Below, one piece after another: positions 21,867 to 33,860 of a stretch of DNA of 64,000 bases (the stretch's first letter is position 1; each line of letters starts with the position of its first letter). The DNA is taken from positions 107,166,877-107,230,876 of the forward strand of contig CM038049.1 of NCBI GenBank assembly GCA_021397845.1, written 5' to 3'. A program made the position numbers and the translations under genes. The DNA comes from Areca catechu (taxonomy: Eukaryota > Streptophyta > Magnoliopsida > Arecales > Arecaceae). Under the pieces are notes generated by a model that saw only the letters and a list, made by a program, of their open reading frames with translations, had not been told where the DNA came from and made no database searches.

Positions 21867-22930
21867 ACAATCAAACAATCAGTCAGAATGAGATGGTGCA
21901 GCCAAGCATGCAAAGGATCAGTAATTCTAGGGTTTCCTGGACCTAGAGCCAAAACTGAATGGGTCAGCTCAACTTACACTTAACATAGCAGGTAATCCTT
22001 CCTTTGGCCAAGTAGAGGGTGGAAGAGTGGGAGGCCCCCCTGCTTTTGCAGAGATCTAATTAAAAACCACAACACCACTTAGATCGTTTGACTCTGGACC
22101 CCTAGCCTTAGACACTAGATTTCAGTAATAGCCACAGGATTAAATGCACTAGTTGGCCCACACAATTCGGACCCAACTTGTTGGTGTCACCTAGCCCTCT
22201 AGGGCAAATTAGGTATAATTAATTTTAATTAGGATTGGGTGAGCATGTTGGTGGCTGTTTTAGGCCTAGGACAGGGGATTAAATCCTGTCTGATGTTAGA
22301 TAGCAATTGCCCTTAAGATTAGGTTAAAGAGATGATGTCAATCGATGGTCTGGATGCAATCTAAAAACAATCAGAAAATAAAATATTTTGTGTGTATTTT
22401 ATGAGGTGTCAAATTAGGTTTAGGTTGATTAGGTTACCAAACAAATTGGGCTTGGGATTGGGGTGTGTGGAAGTTGGTTAGGTTTGGTTAAGTAAGTGCA
22501 AAAATACCAGAATTCAGGAAATTAGGGTTCTGATTAACTCTATGTTTGACATGGATTTTGATGTAGAAAAAAATCAGAAAAATTCTAGGACATAAAAAGT
22601 ACGGTGATGATAACCTCTACCAAATTTTATACAAAAATAAAATCATATGATGATTCAAATCCTAGAGTATTTGGACTGATGTAGAAATCTTAGGTTTTCA
22701 GTTAGGGTTTCTAAGATGCCAAATTTTAGTAAATTAGGTTTTTTTTTAAAATTAATTAAAAATTATGATAAAATAGAGAACAATACAGAGAACAATTAAT
22801 GGAAACTTCACCTAAAAATAGAATTATTAGGTGGTCGAAATCAGATAAAAAATAGACACCTAATGCAGTGGACAGGATGCAGAAAATTAGGGTTTGTGAG
22901 TCTGATGCAGATGCAAGCTATCCTAAACCT
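21867..22930 (-). other. Untranslated leader of B
   Basis: No gene is seen. On the minus strand the leader holds the motif shared with other leaders here (22000-22140, near CCAAGTAGAGGGTGG) and the AGGGCAATT block (22190-22320). The remainder, nearest the LTR, is AT-rich. Confidence 0.65.
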
Positions 22931-22942
22931 GCTCTGATACTA
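22931..22942 (-). other. Primer-binding site of B
   Basis: The minus strand reads TAGTATCAGAGC, one base off the initiator methionine tRNA complement, three bases inside the LTR. Confidence 0.8.
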
Positions 22943-22945
22943 AAC

Positions 22946-24484
22946 TAATGCAGGATGATTCTATGACTGAAGTAAAATATTAAAATAACTTTTTAATATT
23001 TTTTTTAGATATTAATTCAGTGGCTAAAGACCTGAAAATAAGAAAGAATCAGCAGAAAGACTAGTAATGCTAGAAACTAACATACCCGCAAGATAACTCA
23101 TGCAGAATAATAATAAGCCAGGATCCAAGAGTTAAGAAACTCCTAGTTTAGGATAAATATTCTTCATCAAATCAGATATCAAGAGAAGGGAAGGATGTTA
23201 CCAATTAGTGATTTGAAGAACTTCTGATGAAGAGATCACACAGCACTCTGATTGGAGTCTGAATGATGAAGCTTGGTTTCCCTGATTAGATGGCTGATTT
23301 GAGGTGGTTCTGGAGGTGAGGAAAGCCTTCTCAGGGGAGGTGAAACACCTTGGGGATCCTACAAGCATCAAGGGTTAGGCAATAAACAATAAAATAATTA
23401 AAAAGAAATTGGATGGAAAGAAGAGAGGGAATCAGGGCTCCTAAGGTTGGTGGCTAAAAGTAGAGGAAGGCTTCTTCTTCTTGGATGCCTGGGGCTCTTT
23501 CAACTGGGGTGTGGCTGACCTCCTGGGATGCATATGGAAGTTAGGGCAATAGGGATTCAGCCAAGGTACACAACGAGAGCACTCAAGGCAATGACTCAAA
23601 ATTTTAGCAAGTTGTATTCATAAGAAAAAGTTAGTACAAGAGGGGGGAGAGGTGGGGTATTTATAGAGCTCCCATGCCCTCTAACTAGGGTTACACACTT
23701 GGGTTACAAGTCCTCTCCAATCTAGGTTAGAAAAATAAATTTTAAAAAAATTAGGAACATGAATCCCAACTAGGTTAGGATTTGACCTAGTCTTCTCCTT
23801 CTCCCTTCATGCTTTGACTATTCAACTCAAGGATGCCTCCCTTAAGCTTGGACTTGGTCAACACTTCAAGGATGCCAAAGCTTGGCATGTTGGGCTTCAA
23901 GACAGTAAGTGGGTCAGCCCAAAGGGGGAATGGCGCATGGGCTTGGGCCTCCTGGAAGCTGGGGTGGCCTGGTAGCCTGGTAGCAGGAATATTCCATGGT
24001 ATCTTGCTTCTTAAGGGCTTTGGCTTGGTGCATGGGCTTGATTTCTCCTGGGCTGGGCGCAGATGGACCACTGGATTCATGGGTTCCCTGGTCTGAGAAT
24101 ATGCTCTGGTATTTGGAAGGGAATCTAGGTATCTGGATGGCATCTGGAAGGAATCAGGGTTTCTGGAAAGCATTTTGGATACCGGGGTGTCACACAAAAT
24201 CTAACAGACTGATGTAGTGGCCTCTGACTCCTGGATGTGGCCTGGTGGAACTCCAAAATAGGGTAACCTCTTCTCTTGTATAAAATTTGGACTCATACTG
24301 TACTTATGGCTAAAGTACAGGACTCAATATACTGACTAGGGTTGAGGGTTGAGACAAATCAACTAACCTCAACTTATTACAGGACTCAATCTTAATTGGT
24401 TACAAAACTTTCAAAACTTTGACACATGACTAAATAAACCATATGAGATCTAGGGATCTGTATTTGATCCTGGTGTCCCCACCA
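22946..24484 (-). repeat. 5' LTR of element B
   Basis: This 1539-bp LTR reads TGGTGGGGACACC... on the minus strand and ends in GCATTA, eroded from GCATCA. A minus-strand TATAAATA box is at 23658-23665. Its first 220 bases match the remnant at 9099-9318. It is the same LTR family as H (25263-26793) but in the opposite direction. Confidence 0.85.
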
Positions 24485-25262
24485 ATCCTCCTCTACTTTC
24501 TCATCTGGCACAGCTCACAGATATCTGAACATCACCAACCATATATGGAATTGATCCATGCTTGCTCAGTTCCATTATCCCATGATCTTCCATGTGGTCC
24601 AGGCGGTAGTGCTACAATCTATAGTCTCCCTATGGGTCTTGTGCTGCCGTTGCTATATCAGATTGCCCCATCATAATTGACCCCTCCATCGTGTAGAAAT
24701 TATTGTCCATCCTCATACATCTCATCACAAACATGAATCCATTGGAGATATTAAGTACTCTACTCCTGGCTCGACTACTAAAGTTGTAACCGCATCGCTC
24801 CAGGTAGCTCGATGACACTAGATTTTTCTTCAACTTGGGAACATGCTTGACATTGGGTAGTATCTTCATGATCCCATCGAACATCCTCACTTGTACACTC
24901 TCAATACCAATGACCTTGCATGAGTGATAATCTCTAAGTGTCACACTTCCCTCATAGATCTTGGTACAGGTCAAAAACCATGATCGATTTTGGGTATAAT
25001 GATGAAACAGGCTAAATCCAAGGTCCATATATTTGTGTACAATCTATGATCATCTGATACCACAAAGAGGTCATCCTCCACCTCTTCATCAGCCATGGCA
25101 CTCACTAAATCTGATCCTCCTATGTTTCCTTTCTTGTTCTTAAACTGAGGACAATCCTGCCGAAAGTGCCTAGTCTCACCGTGCTTAAAACACCTTGCAT
25201 CTTTCTTGCTCTTGCTCTTCCTTCTAGACTTTGATCATCCTCTCTACTCGGACCTCTCCCTT
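24485..25262 (-). pseudogene. Element I (copia): Gag zinc knuckle, protease and GAG-pre-integrase remnant
   Basis: The minus-strand frame at 24630-25028 (132 residues) matches the copia protease to GAG-pre-integrase region: RSWFLTC, then GSVTLRDYHSCKVIG, VRMFDGIMKILPNVKHVPKLKKNL, and a final MEGSIMMGQSD. Just upstream, 25150-25240 encodes a damaged zinc knuckle in the KSKSKK...CFKHGETRHFRQDCPQ context. The catalytic DTG region has decayed. The segment continues at 32212 on the far side of H. B has taken the place of whatever lay to the left of 24485. Confidence 0.78.
25258..25262. other. Target-site duplication of H, left half
   Basis: CCCTT directly precedes the 5' LTR of H and recurs at 32212-32216 directly after its 3' LTR. 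Confidence 0.8.
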
Positions 25263-26793
25263 TGGTTGGGACACCAGTATCAGACACAGATCACTAGATC
25301 CTATTTGGTTTACTGATTAGGGTTTTTAGAATCTTAGTCATGTGTCATAATTTTGTAACAAGTAGATTGAGACTAGTTTGATTTGTCTCAACCTTGTCTA
25401 GTCATTGAGTCTTGTACATGTGAATGAGTTCCGTAAGAGTCCAATTTTTGTACAAGAGAGGAGGTTACCCTATTTTGGAGTTCCACCATGCCTCACCCAA
25501 GAGCCAGAGGCATTTACATCAGCTTATGGGATCTTGTTTGACACCCTAGAACCCTAGATACCCTTTAGATGCTCTCCAGATGCCCTGATTCCCTCTAGAT
25601 GCCATTCCAGATGCCAGATTCCCTCAAGATGCTCTAAAATATGCTAGATGCCAGGCGCCCCATGATTCCAGGAATATGCCAGCATCCTAGGCCAAGAGAT
25701 TCTAAGCCCAGGAGTCAAGCCCATAAGCCCAAGAACCAAGATTCCAAGGAATATGCTGATACCAGGGCACCCCAACTTCCAGGGACCAAAGCCCATGCAC
25801 CAATCCAAAAGGAGATTCCCCTTGCTACCCTAAAGCCAATCCCAACTCCATATTAGTGCCCAAGCCCAAAGAGAGCCCTTGGACCAAGTCAAATGAGGAG
25901 AGAAATCCAAGTAGATTAAGGAGAACTAGTTTTTTTTTCATTCAAAGTGTATTCTCCTAGCCATAAACAAACTTGAAATCCCTCTCCCTCTCAAATTTGT
26001 AATCATATCCCAACTAGGAGAGGACTTGGGGAACATCTATAAATACCCCACCCCTCTTCCTCTTCTAAGAAATCTTTATTCATGAATTAAAACCCTGTTG
26101 AAATTTTGAGTTAAGTTCTTGTGTTCTTGTGTTCTTATGTTTAAGGTGTGTGAGTTGTTTGTGTGCCCTAGTTCTTCCAAGCCTTGGCCAACCAAGCACC
26201 ATCATTCAAGCCCTAAGATGCCCAACGAGAAGTAGCCATCAGCCATCCAAAGCGAAGAGCCTTCTTCCCCCTCCCTCCGCCAGCAAATGAAACCCTAATT
26301 CCTTTCTTTCAAATCCTAGTTCTCTTCTTTTGCTTGCTTGTTTGTTTACTTGCTGACCTCTGATGCTTGCAGGATCCCCATGGTATTTCTCCTCCAAGGA
26401 GGAGGCCCTCTTTGCTTCCAGGACCACCCAACATAACCCTCACATCCAAGGAACTGAAGGCTTCATCTTCCAAGCATCAATTTGAGAGCTGTGTGACCTA
26501 TTCATCAACTAGTTCTTCAATCTCTGACCGGTACAAACCTTCCCACTCTTAATTTCTATTTTGATTGAAGGTTAGCTATCCTAAGCTAGGAGTTTCTTAA
26601 TTCTTGAGTCTTGACTTTTATTATTTTGCATGAGTGTGCCTGCGATTATGATGATTCTTTGCATTGCTATTCATCCTATTAGTCTTTACTTGATTTTGAG
26701 AATTTAGCCTGCAAGTTAAAATTATAAAAAACACAAAAAAACTAGTTTACTATTTTCCTGGATATTTAGTAATCTTAGAGTCATCTCGCATTA
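25263..26793 (+). repeat. 5' LTR of element H
   Basis: This 1531-bp LTR starts TGGTTGGGACACC and ends GCATTA (GCATCA in the 3' copy). A TATAAATA box lies at 26038-26045, followed by CCCCACCCC. U3 carries a run of degenerate AGATGCC repeats (about 25550-25660). It differs from 30670-32211 at roughly one base in twelve or more by eye, so H is not young. Confidence 0.87.
26038..26045 (+). promoter_or_regulatory. TATA box in 5' LTR of H
   Basis: TATAAATA occurs here and at 31461-31468 in the 3' LTR, each followed by a C-rich stretch. Confidence 0.6.
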
Positions 26794-26796
26794 GTT

Positions 26797-26808
26797 TTGT
26801 ATCAGAAC
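26797..26808 (+). other. Eroded primer-binding site of H
   Basis: TTGTATCAGAAC differs from the initiator methionine tRNA complement at two positions and lies three bases after the LTR. Confidence 0.65.
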
Positions 26809-27932
26809 AGGTTTAGGATAGTATTCATCTGCATTAGGATCACAAACCCTAATTTCTGCATCCTACTAGCTGCATTAGGTGTCTGTTTTTCATCTAGTTT
26901 TGACCACCTAACAATTTCATTTTTTTGTGAAACTTGCTTGACGTGTTCTCTGTCTTGTCCTCTATTTTATCATAATTTTTAATTAATTTTATAAAAAAAT
27001 AGAAGTCTTAAAGTTTGGAATATTAGACCCTAAATAAAATCCTGATAATTCTGCATCAGTCCGAAAACCCTAGGATTTGCATTATCATTTGATTTTAGTT
27101 TTGCATCAAATTTGGTAGAGGTCATCAAACCATCCATCCTCTATTGTAGAATTTTTCTTTTTCCTTTTTGCATCAGAATCCAAGTCAAACATTGCATCAA
27201 ACCTAGCCCTAATGTTCTGAATTTGTGAACTCTGCATACTTGTCTAAACCTAAACTAACCAACTTCCAAACCCCTCAATCCTAAGCCCAATTTGTTTGCT
27301 AACCTAATCAACTTAAACCTAACTTGCCATATCATAAAATACACATAAAATATATTTTTTTTCTGATTGTTATTAGTTGCATTAAGACTCATTGAATGTG
27401 CATCATTTGATTAACCTAATCTTAAGGGCAATTCACTATCTCAGATCAGGGTAGGATTTCATAACCTGTCCTGGGCCCAAAACCACCATCATCATACTGA
27501 CCCAAGCCTAATTAAAATTAATTAGGCCTAATTTTCTCTAGTGGGCTAGGTGACACCCAATAGGTCGGGTCCTAACCGTGTGAGCCAACTAGCACATTTA
27601 ATCATCTAGTTATTACTGAAAACTGGTATCTAAGGCTGGGGGTCCAGAGTCAAATGACCTAAGTGAACTGGGGGTTTATAATTAGGACCCTGTGACAATC
27701 AGGAGGAGCCTCCCACCACCCCACCCCCTACCTGGCTAGTGGAAGGATTAGTTGCTGGGTTAAGTATAAGTTGAGTAGACCCATTCAGTTTTGGCTCTAG
27801 GTATAGGAAACCCTAGAACTACTGATCCTTGCATGCTTGGCTGCACCATCTCATTCTAAGTGACTGATTGATTGTATGACCACGAGACTAGTAACCCAAT
27901 ATCAAAAGTCTAAACCCCAACCAAACCCAACC
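26809..27932 (+). other. Untranslated leader of H
   Basis: No gene is seen. It contains the AGGGCAATT block (27420-27560) and the block shared across leaders (27625-27735: TGGTATCTAAGGCTGG, then GGGTTTATAATTAGGACC, then CTACCTGGCTAGTGG). The order is the same as in C. Confidence 0.65.
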
Positions 27933-29329
27933 ATGGATCCCAATTTTGAGGCTTTCATAAAGCTATGAATGACCAGATGGTTACCCAATTAACTACCCAA
28001 ATAAACCTATCCAATGCCTAATCCCAAACCCAGCTTACCCAAATTAATAATAAGCTTGACCAAATGACACAATCAAATACCCAAACAACCAATAGACATG
28101 ACCAACTAACCACCAGGCTTGACCAAGTAGAGAACTAACTAGGAACCATAGAAAGGACCCAGGAATCTAATACTGAACCTAACCCTGACTCACCCCCTTC
28201 CACCTCTCATAACCCTAGGAGGAACCAAAACCATGATCAATTTGTAGAGCCTAACCTTAGGAGAGTTCAACACCAAGAACCCTATCAGGAACCTAACCCT
28301 AGGAGACCAAATCATGATGATCATGACCAGGATGATAGACTCCTTAGGAGCATTAGAGTAGACCCACCCATCTTTGATGGTACGTTAAATCCCAAGGTTT
28401 ACATAGATTGGGAGGGAGGCATGGATCTATATTTTAAATGGTATGACTTAAGTGATGAAAGACAGTACCAATTTCCCAAGCTTAGTCTAATCGATCAGGC
28501 TAGGTTATATTGGGAGCAAGTAAAGCACCTCTGTAGACAAAGAAACCAACCACCTTACGCCACATGGGAGGCTATGACACTCAAACTTAAAGACAAATAT
28601 GTTCCCCCATACTACAAACAGTGTCTTCTAGACCAATGGCAAAGACTGAAACAAGGAACTAAATCTGTGAGTGAATATATAGCCCAGTTCGATGAATGTG
28701 CCCTTAGGTGTGCCTTAGATGAGGATGAAATAGCGACCTTATCTAGGTTTAGAGCTGGCCTTCGAAAAGATATTCAAAGGAAATTGTATTTAAGGGGAGT
28801 TGAACACCTAGACCAGGCCTATCAGATAGCTGAACATATTGAAAGATTTCAGAAAGCCCCCTTAGCTCGACAACCTGAAACCTTTAGGACCGACACTTTT
28901 AGTTTTAAACCAAACCAGAACCCATCTTACCAGGGCCGATCAAACCCTAACCTAGTCTGACCTAACCCCAACTCAGGCTGACCTAATCTGAACCCAGTCC
29001 GACCCAACCCTAATCCCATTCGACCTAACTCCAACCAAGCTCGTCCCAACCCAAGTTCGAGTCAACCCAGCCCTAGTAATTCTGTGCCAGTTAGAACTGA
29101 TAAGGGTAAGGCACCTATGTTTCAAAAAGCCCCAAGCTCCAGCCCCAATGCCTACTTTAGGTGTAACAAGATAGGTCATTATGCTAGTCAATGTTTTACC
29201 AGATCATTATACATAGGTGAGCTTAAAGAACTAGAGCCTGAACCCAATAATGGTGATGAAGAAGAAGTTTATGAAGCTGATGCAGACTTGATAGAGGCAT
29301 ATGAAGGAGATGAGGAGGATTTTGATTAG
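27933..29329 (+). pseudogene. Element H Gag
   Basis: An ATG at 27933 opens gag (MDPNFEAF), with early stops. A Q/T/N-rich coiled coil follows (27960-28140). The capsid-like domain is open at 28421-28960 (DLYFKWYDLSDERQ, YWEQVKHL, LLDQWQRLKQGTKSVSEYIAQFDE) and reads through the point where A and G have stops. A zinc knuckle at about 29150-29195 has tyrosine in place of the first cysteine. An acidic linker with EEEVYEADADLIEAYEGDEED follows (29250-29329). Two stops, one near 28958, divide the frame. Confidence 0.82.
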
Positions 29330-30060
29330 TCTGACTTAGTAGGGGTAGTTAGATTTATTTTGACCCAAACCCAAACTAAGGAAGATTGGCGTAGGACTAG
29401 CATCCTACAGATTTTTGTAAAAATTAGGGATAAGGTATGTAAGATTACAATAGATAGTGGGAGTTGTGTCAATGCCATTGCTACTGATATAGCTAAATCT
29501 TTAGGCTTGACCCTAGTTCCCCATCCCAGCCCCTATAGAGTCTCATGGGTAGATTCCACCTCTATGCCAATCAAGTCTAGGTGCCAAATCTTAACTAAAT
29601 AGTAATCATATAAAGAAGAGATCTAGTGTGATGTCCTTCCCATGAGGGTCAGTAGTATTATTCTAGGTCGACCATGGCTTTATGATCATGATGCTGTCCT
29701 ATCTAGTTGAACCAACATCTGTACCTTTCATCATCATGGGAAGAAATTTGAGATTCACCCCACTCAGCCTAGAAACTCAGTTAAGAGAAGTTCTAGTAGC
29801 CTTAGAACAAAACCAGAAGTTAATCTAATTAAGGCTAGAGAATTAGAGGAAGAACCTTCTGAACCCACCAAGAAATTAACGACTACTGATCCTTAACCCA
29901 CTATAATAATTGAAGAAGAAGTAATTGAGCCAGGATCAAATATTATAGGTAAGACTAAGAATTTACAAGAGTTGTTCAAAGAGGAAGCCCAGGAAAAAAT
30001 CCCTAAGGAACAACCCCAAGAAATAGGTGTAGGTAATGAAATAACCTATGATTTTGAGTC
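29330..30060 (+). pseudogene. Element H protease and truncated start of Pol
   Basis: The frame at 29360-29602 holds the aspartic protease: EDWRRTSILQIFVKIRDKVCK, then the active site DSG within ITIDSGSCVNAI. The rest of the domain (IILGRPWLYDHDA, about 29655-29700) follows a stop. The next part matches the first residues of pol in G (EVNLIKARELEEE, about 29815-29855). It then leaves pol for an acidic, glutamate-rich stretch unlike RT. This marks the left edge of the deletion that removed RT and RNase H. Confidence 0.78.
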
Positions 30061-30640
30061 CACAAATCTGATCTATCTGTCGCACCTACACTGACCTCTG
30101 CACAGCATATGCATCAGGAAATCAGTCAAAAATTGAACATAAGTAATGAACTATATAATAACTTGGCTAATTCCTAAAAGAAAGATAAAGAATTTTTTGT
30201 AGAGGATTATGTGATTGTAAAGAAATTTCATGCTTACGAAGCAGGCCTAGTAAGAAAAATGAAAAGAGTTGGACCCAATGCCTATACGCTTGAGATACCA
30301 CCTGATTTAGGTATTAGCTCCACCTTCAACATCTCAGACCTTGTAGAGTATAGGGAGCCAGCAGTGATACCTAGCGAGCACCTTAAGCCTATCCCTCCCT
30401 TTGAGAGAGAACCCACCCCAGAGTGTCCATATACAATTTAGCCTACTGGTGAGGAAAAGATTGAGAGAACCCTGGACGATCAAGCCATCGGTACCCAAGA
30501 TAGAGGCTATCAGAGGTATTTGGTCCGTTGGCAAGGTCGGCCAAAATATGAGGACTTATGGAGCATTGGTGAGGATTTGCAGCACCTTAACCCAGACCCT
30601 CCTTGAGCAGTATGAGAGCCAAATTGACCCTTACTCGATG
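30061..30640 (+). pseudogene. Element H Pol tail: integrase C-terminus and chromodomain
   Basis: From about 30095 the sequence matches the end of pol in A and G: AQHMHQEISQKLN, then VGPNAYTLEIPPDLGISSTFNISDLVEYREPAVIP (30211-30441, open), then a chromodomain at about 30442-30610 (EKIERTLDDQAI, then YQRYLVRWQGRP). The segment reading PERFPPGT in G is missing, as in B. TAG at 30439-30441 and later stops break it. The chromodomain, which in chromoviruses guides integration to chromatin marks, is the best-kept part. Confidence 0.8.
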
Positions 30641-30669
30641 GGATCGAGTTTCTTCCACCCCGGGAGAAT
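30633..30669 (+). promoter_or_regulatory. Hairpin and polypurine tract of H
   Basis: A perfect stem ACTCGA (30633-30638), loop TGGGA, TCGAGT (30644-30649) is followed by GGGAGAAT (30662-30669) next to the LTR. Confidence 0.75.
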
Positions 30670-32211
30670 TGGTGGGGACACTATGATCATACACAGATCA
30701 CTGGATCCCATTTGGTTTATTGATTAGAATTTTTAGAACCTTAGTCATGTGTCACAATTTTGTAATAAGTAGATTGAGTCCCGTAATAAATAAAGACTAG
30801 TTGATTTGTCTCAACCTAGTCCAGTCATTGAGTCCTGTACATGTGAATGAGCCTTGTAAGAGTCCAATTTTTGTACAAGAGAAGAGGTTACCCTATTTTG
30901 GAGTTCCACCATGCCTCACCCAAGAGCCAGAGGCATTTACATTAGCTTATGGGATCATGTTTGACACCCCAGAACCTTAAATACCCTCTAGATGCTCTCT
31001 AGATGTCCTGATTCCCTTCAAATGCCATTCCAGATGCCAGATTCCCTCCAAATGCTCTGAAATATGCCAAACGCCAGGAACCCCATGATTCCAAGAATAT
31101 TCTAGTACCCCAGGACAAGAGAATCCAAGCCTAGGAGTCAAGCCTATGAGCCCCAGAATCAAGATTCCAAGGAATATGCTGATACTAGGGCACCCTAGCT
31201 TCCAGGGCCCAAAGCCCATGCACCAATCCAAAGTATGATGCCCCTTGCTGCCCTAAAGCTAGGACCAACTCCATATTGTTGCCCAATCCCAAAGAGAACC
31301 CTTGGACCAAGTCAAATGAGGAGAGAAATCCAAGTAGAATAAGGGGAACTAGTTTTATTTTCATTCAAAGTGTATTCTCCTGGTCTTAAGCTAACTTGTA
31401 ATCCCTCTCCCTCTGAACTTTGTAATCCTATCCCAACTAGAAGAGGACTTGAAGAACATCTATAAATACCCAACCCCTCCCTCTCTTATAAGAAATCTTT
31501 ATTCATGAATTAAAACCCTGTGCCGAAATTTTGAGTTATGTTCTTGTGTTCTTGTGTTTAAGGTGTGTGAGTTATTTTGTGTGCCCTAGTTCTTCCAAGC
31601 CTTAGCCAACCAAGCACCATCATTCGAGCCTTAAGAAGCCCAAGGAGAAGCAGCCATCAGCCATCCAAAGTGAAGAGCCTTCTTTTCCCTCCATCTGCCA
31701 GCAAACAAAATCCTAATTCCTTTCTTTCAAACCATAGTTCTCTTCTTTTGCTTTCTTATTTGTTTACTTGCTGACCTTTGATGCTTCTGGGGTCCTCATG
31801 GTGTTTCCCCTCCAAGGAGGATGCCCTCTTTATCTCCAAGACCACCCAATATAACCCTCACATCCAAGGAACTAAAGGCTTCATCTTCCAGGCATCAATC
31901 TGAGAGTTGTGTGACCCCTTCATTTGCTAGTTCTTCAATCTCTGACTGGTACAAACCTTCCCACTCTTAATTTCTATTTTGATTGAAGGTTAGCTATCCT
32001 AAACTGAGAGTTTCTCAATTTTTGAGTCTAGACTTTTATTATTTTGCATGAGTATGCCTGCAATTATGATGATTCTTTACATTGCTATTCATCCTGCTAG
32101 TCTTTACTTGATTTTGGGAATTTAGCCAGCAAGTCAAAATTATAAAAAATATGAAAAAACTAGTTTACTGTTTTCCTACATATTTAGCAATCTTAGAGTC
32201 ATCCCGCATCA
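30670..32211 (+). repeat. 3' LTR of element H
   Basis: This 1542-bp LTR starts TGGTGGGGACAC and ends GCATCA. The TATA box is at 31461-31468. CCCTT follows at 32212, completing the target duplication. Confidence 0.87.
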
Positions 32212-32828
32212 CCCTTCCTCTTCTGGACCTTTCCCTAATGACCAAGCCCTCTTGGGGAACTTTTTCTTTGGTTAGCTTCTCCCTCTGCTCGTTGGAACGC
32301 AGCACCGAGACCATGCCTTCATACTCCAGGGTCTCCTTGCCATATAGCAGTATAGTAACCAAAGCATCAAAGGAAGGGGGCAGCGAGCATAGCAACAGCA
32401 AGGACTTGTCCTCCTCCTCAAACTTGACCCCGATATTCAGCAACTCGTTGTACATCTGGTCGAATTTCCGAATGTGATCTACTATGTTTCCACCTTCATG
32501 TATTCGAAGGCTGTAAAGTCACTTCTTTAGCATCAACTTGTTGCACATGTTCTTTCCCATGTAGAGCATATGCAACTTTGATCAGAGACCATTTGGAGTC
32601 CTCTCCTCTATCATAGAATAGAGAGCCACATCTGCTAAGCACCCTCTGATCATCACATGGCCTTCCTTTCATGGACATCCATTGCTTCTCTGACACCTCG
32701 TTAGGCTTTTCCTCCAAAGCCTGATCCAGTTCCAACGAGACAAGGAGATCTTCAACCCAAAGTTTTTACATGAAAAAGTTCCCTTTTCCATCAAACTTCT
32801 CAAAATCTACCTTCATGTCGATACTCAT
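32212..32828 (-). pseudogene. Element I (copia) Gag
   Basis: A minus-strand ATG at 32828 opens MSIDMKVDFEKFDGKGNF, a typical copia Gag start, with an early stop. The frames at 32496-32735 (KQWMSMKGRPCDD...SLFYDRGEDSKW) and 32212-32455 (LLNIGVKFEEEDKSLLLLCSLPPSFDALV, then ETLEYEGMVSVL) carry most of the UBN2-type Gag domain in two frames. H cuts it just before the zinc knuckle, which lies at 25150-25240. Confidence 0.82.
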
Positions 32829-32961
32829 GGCTGGATCCTAGCCAAACATACAATAATAAGAAAAACATTATAGGATTGAGAAGTACCGTAACAGGCCCTT
32901 GCTGAAATTTCAGCAATTGAAGATCTGTAACTTTTGGCATCTCCCATGAACTCCATGCAAC

Positions 32962-32976
32962 TTGGGCTCTGATAAC
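32962..32976 (-). other. Primer-binding site of copia element I
   Basis: The minus strand reads GGTTATCAGAGCCCA, a common copia version of the initiator methionine tRNA primer site. It lies about 135 bases upstream of the gag ATG. Confidence 0.7.
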
Positions 32977-33860
32977 CTTCTACCAGCAACCAACCTCAGA
33001 ATATTATATTGGAAGCGACAGCAATAGGAGATTGAAGTAATCAGCCTGGCGGAATTCAGCCTTCATGTGCAAAAATCTCCTAACTTGTTCATAGTGCCCC
33101 AAATGTCCTAAATATGATATGGATGTAAAACCACCTCTCTTAAGACCTCCAAATAGTGAGGATTCAACCCTTCAATGCTCCTGGTTGAACTCCAAAAGGG
33201 TAGAGAGAGGGGTGACTCTAAAGATGCTAGGCACTGGGTTTCTTACTTAGACTAGAAGTCCCTAGGTTCTGAGGAATTCTCTCCTTCCTAGGGTATGGCA
33301 GCTTGGATGCTGATATTACCCTAATAAAGAGTGACAAACCGAAGAGGAAGAGAGGGAGGAAGAAGATGGATATCAGGAAGAAAAGGTTATGTCATTATGA
33401 TGGCTCCAATTAGCCCTAAATACAAAGTATATATATACTAGGTCACCTTGACCTAATCCTAAAACTTCCATAGGCCAACTTAATTCATAATTGAGTTTTC
33501 CAAGTCCAAGTACACCCTTGACTCAGCCAAATCATACATACCTTGGACTTAAAACCAGCCCAATATATGTTGGTCCCTTGAGGACTATGTCCCCTGAACC
33601 TCAAGACCTGAAAGGTTAACAGCCTTTCATCCTAGGGCCCAAACAAGCCCTAGAAATTCCATGACAGCATTATGATCATTGGACCTTGGCCTTAGCCTTG
33701 GAAGGACCACATGAGACCCAACACAAGGCTCACAAATTGAAATCCCAAATACAATGTTTATTTCTCGAGATCACAAATAATTTAATTAGTTTTCCAAGGT
33801 CAACTAATCAAAATCCAAATTCAATTTTAAGTTTCAGCTCCCTGTTGAAACAAACAACAA
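32977..33860 (-). repeat. Probable 5' LTR of copia element I (ends uncertain)
   Basis: The region beyond the primer site should be the LTR. It has a minus-strand TATATATA run near 33427-33437 and no coding content. The second LTR is not in the window, so neither end can be fixed; 33860 is a guess based on a CAACA-type end. Confidence 0.4.

Larger units (their letters stand above)
9099..24484 (-). mobile_element. Element B: gypsy deletion derivative, interrupted by J
   Basis: B runs from the LTR remnant at 9099 to its 5' LTR ending at 24484. J (10879-20918) is nested in it and A is nested in its 3' LTR. Without J the internal region is about 3.6 kb. It holds gag pieces, acidic segments, a scrap of integrase and a chromodomain tail, but no protease, RT or RNase H that I can see. 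It could only move with enzymes from another element. Its LTR family is the same as H's, in the opposite direction. Confidence 0.85.
25263..32211 (+). mobile_element. Element H: gypsy derivative with gag, protease and chromodomain but no RT
   Basis: H has two LTRs of about 1.53 kb, an eroded tRNA-iMet primer site, a gypsy polypurine tract and a perfect target duplication CCCTT. Its 3.9-kb internal region goes from protease and the first residues of pol (VNLI.ARELE) into acidic filler and then the integrase tail and chromodomain. RT, RNase H and the integrase core are absent. H is therefore non-autonomous. It is inserted in the gag of copia element I and is related to B. Confidence 0.87.

Noticed and set aside
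25550..25660. AGATGCC-type short repeats in the H LTR as a possible CRISPR-like array
   Set aside because: Units are degenerate and irregularly spaced and also occur in the other LTR and in B. It is LTR microrepeat sequence in a plant genome.
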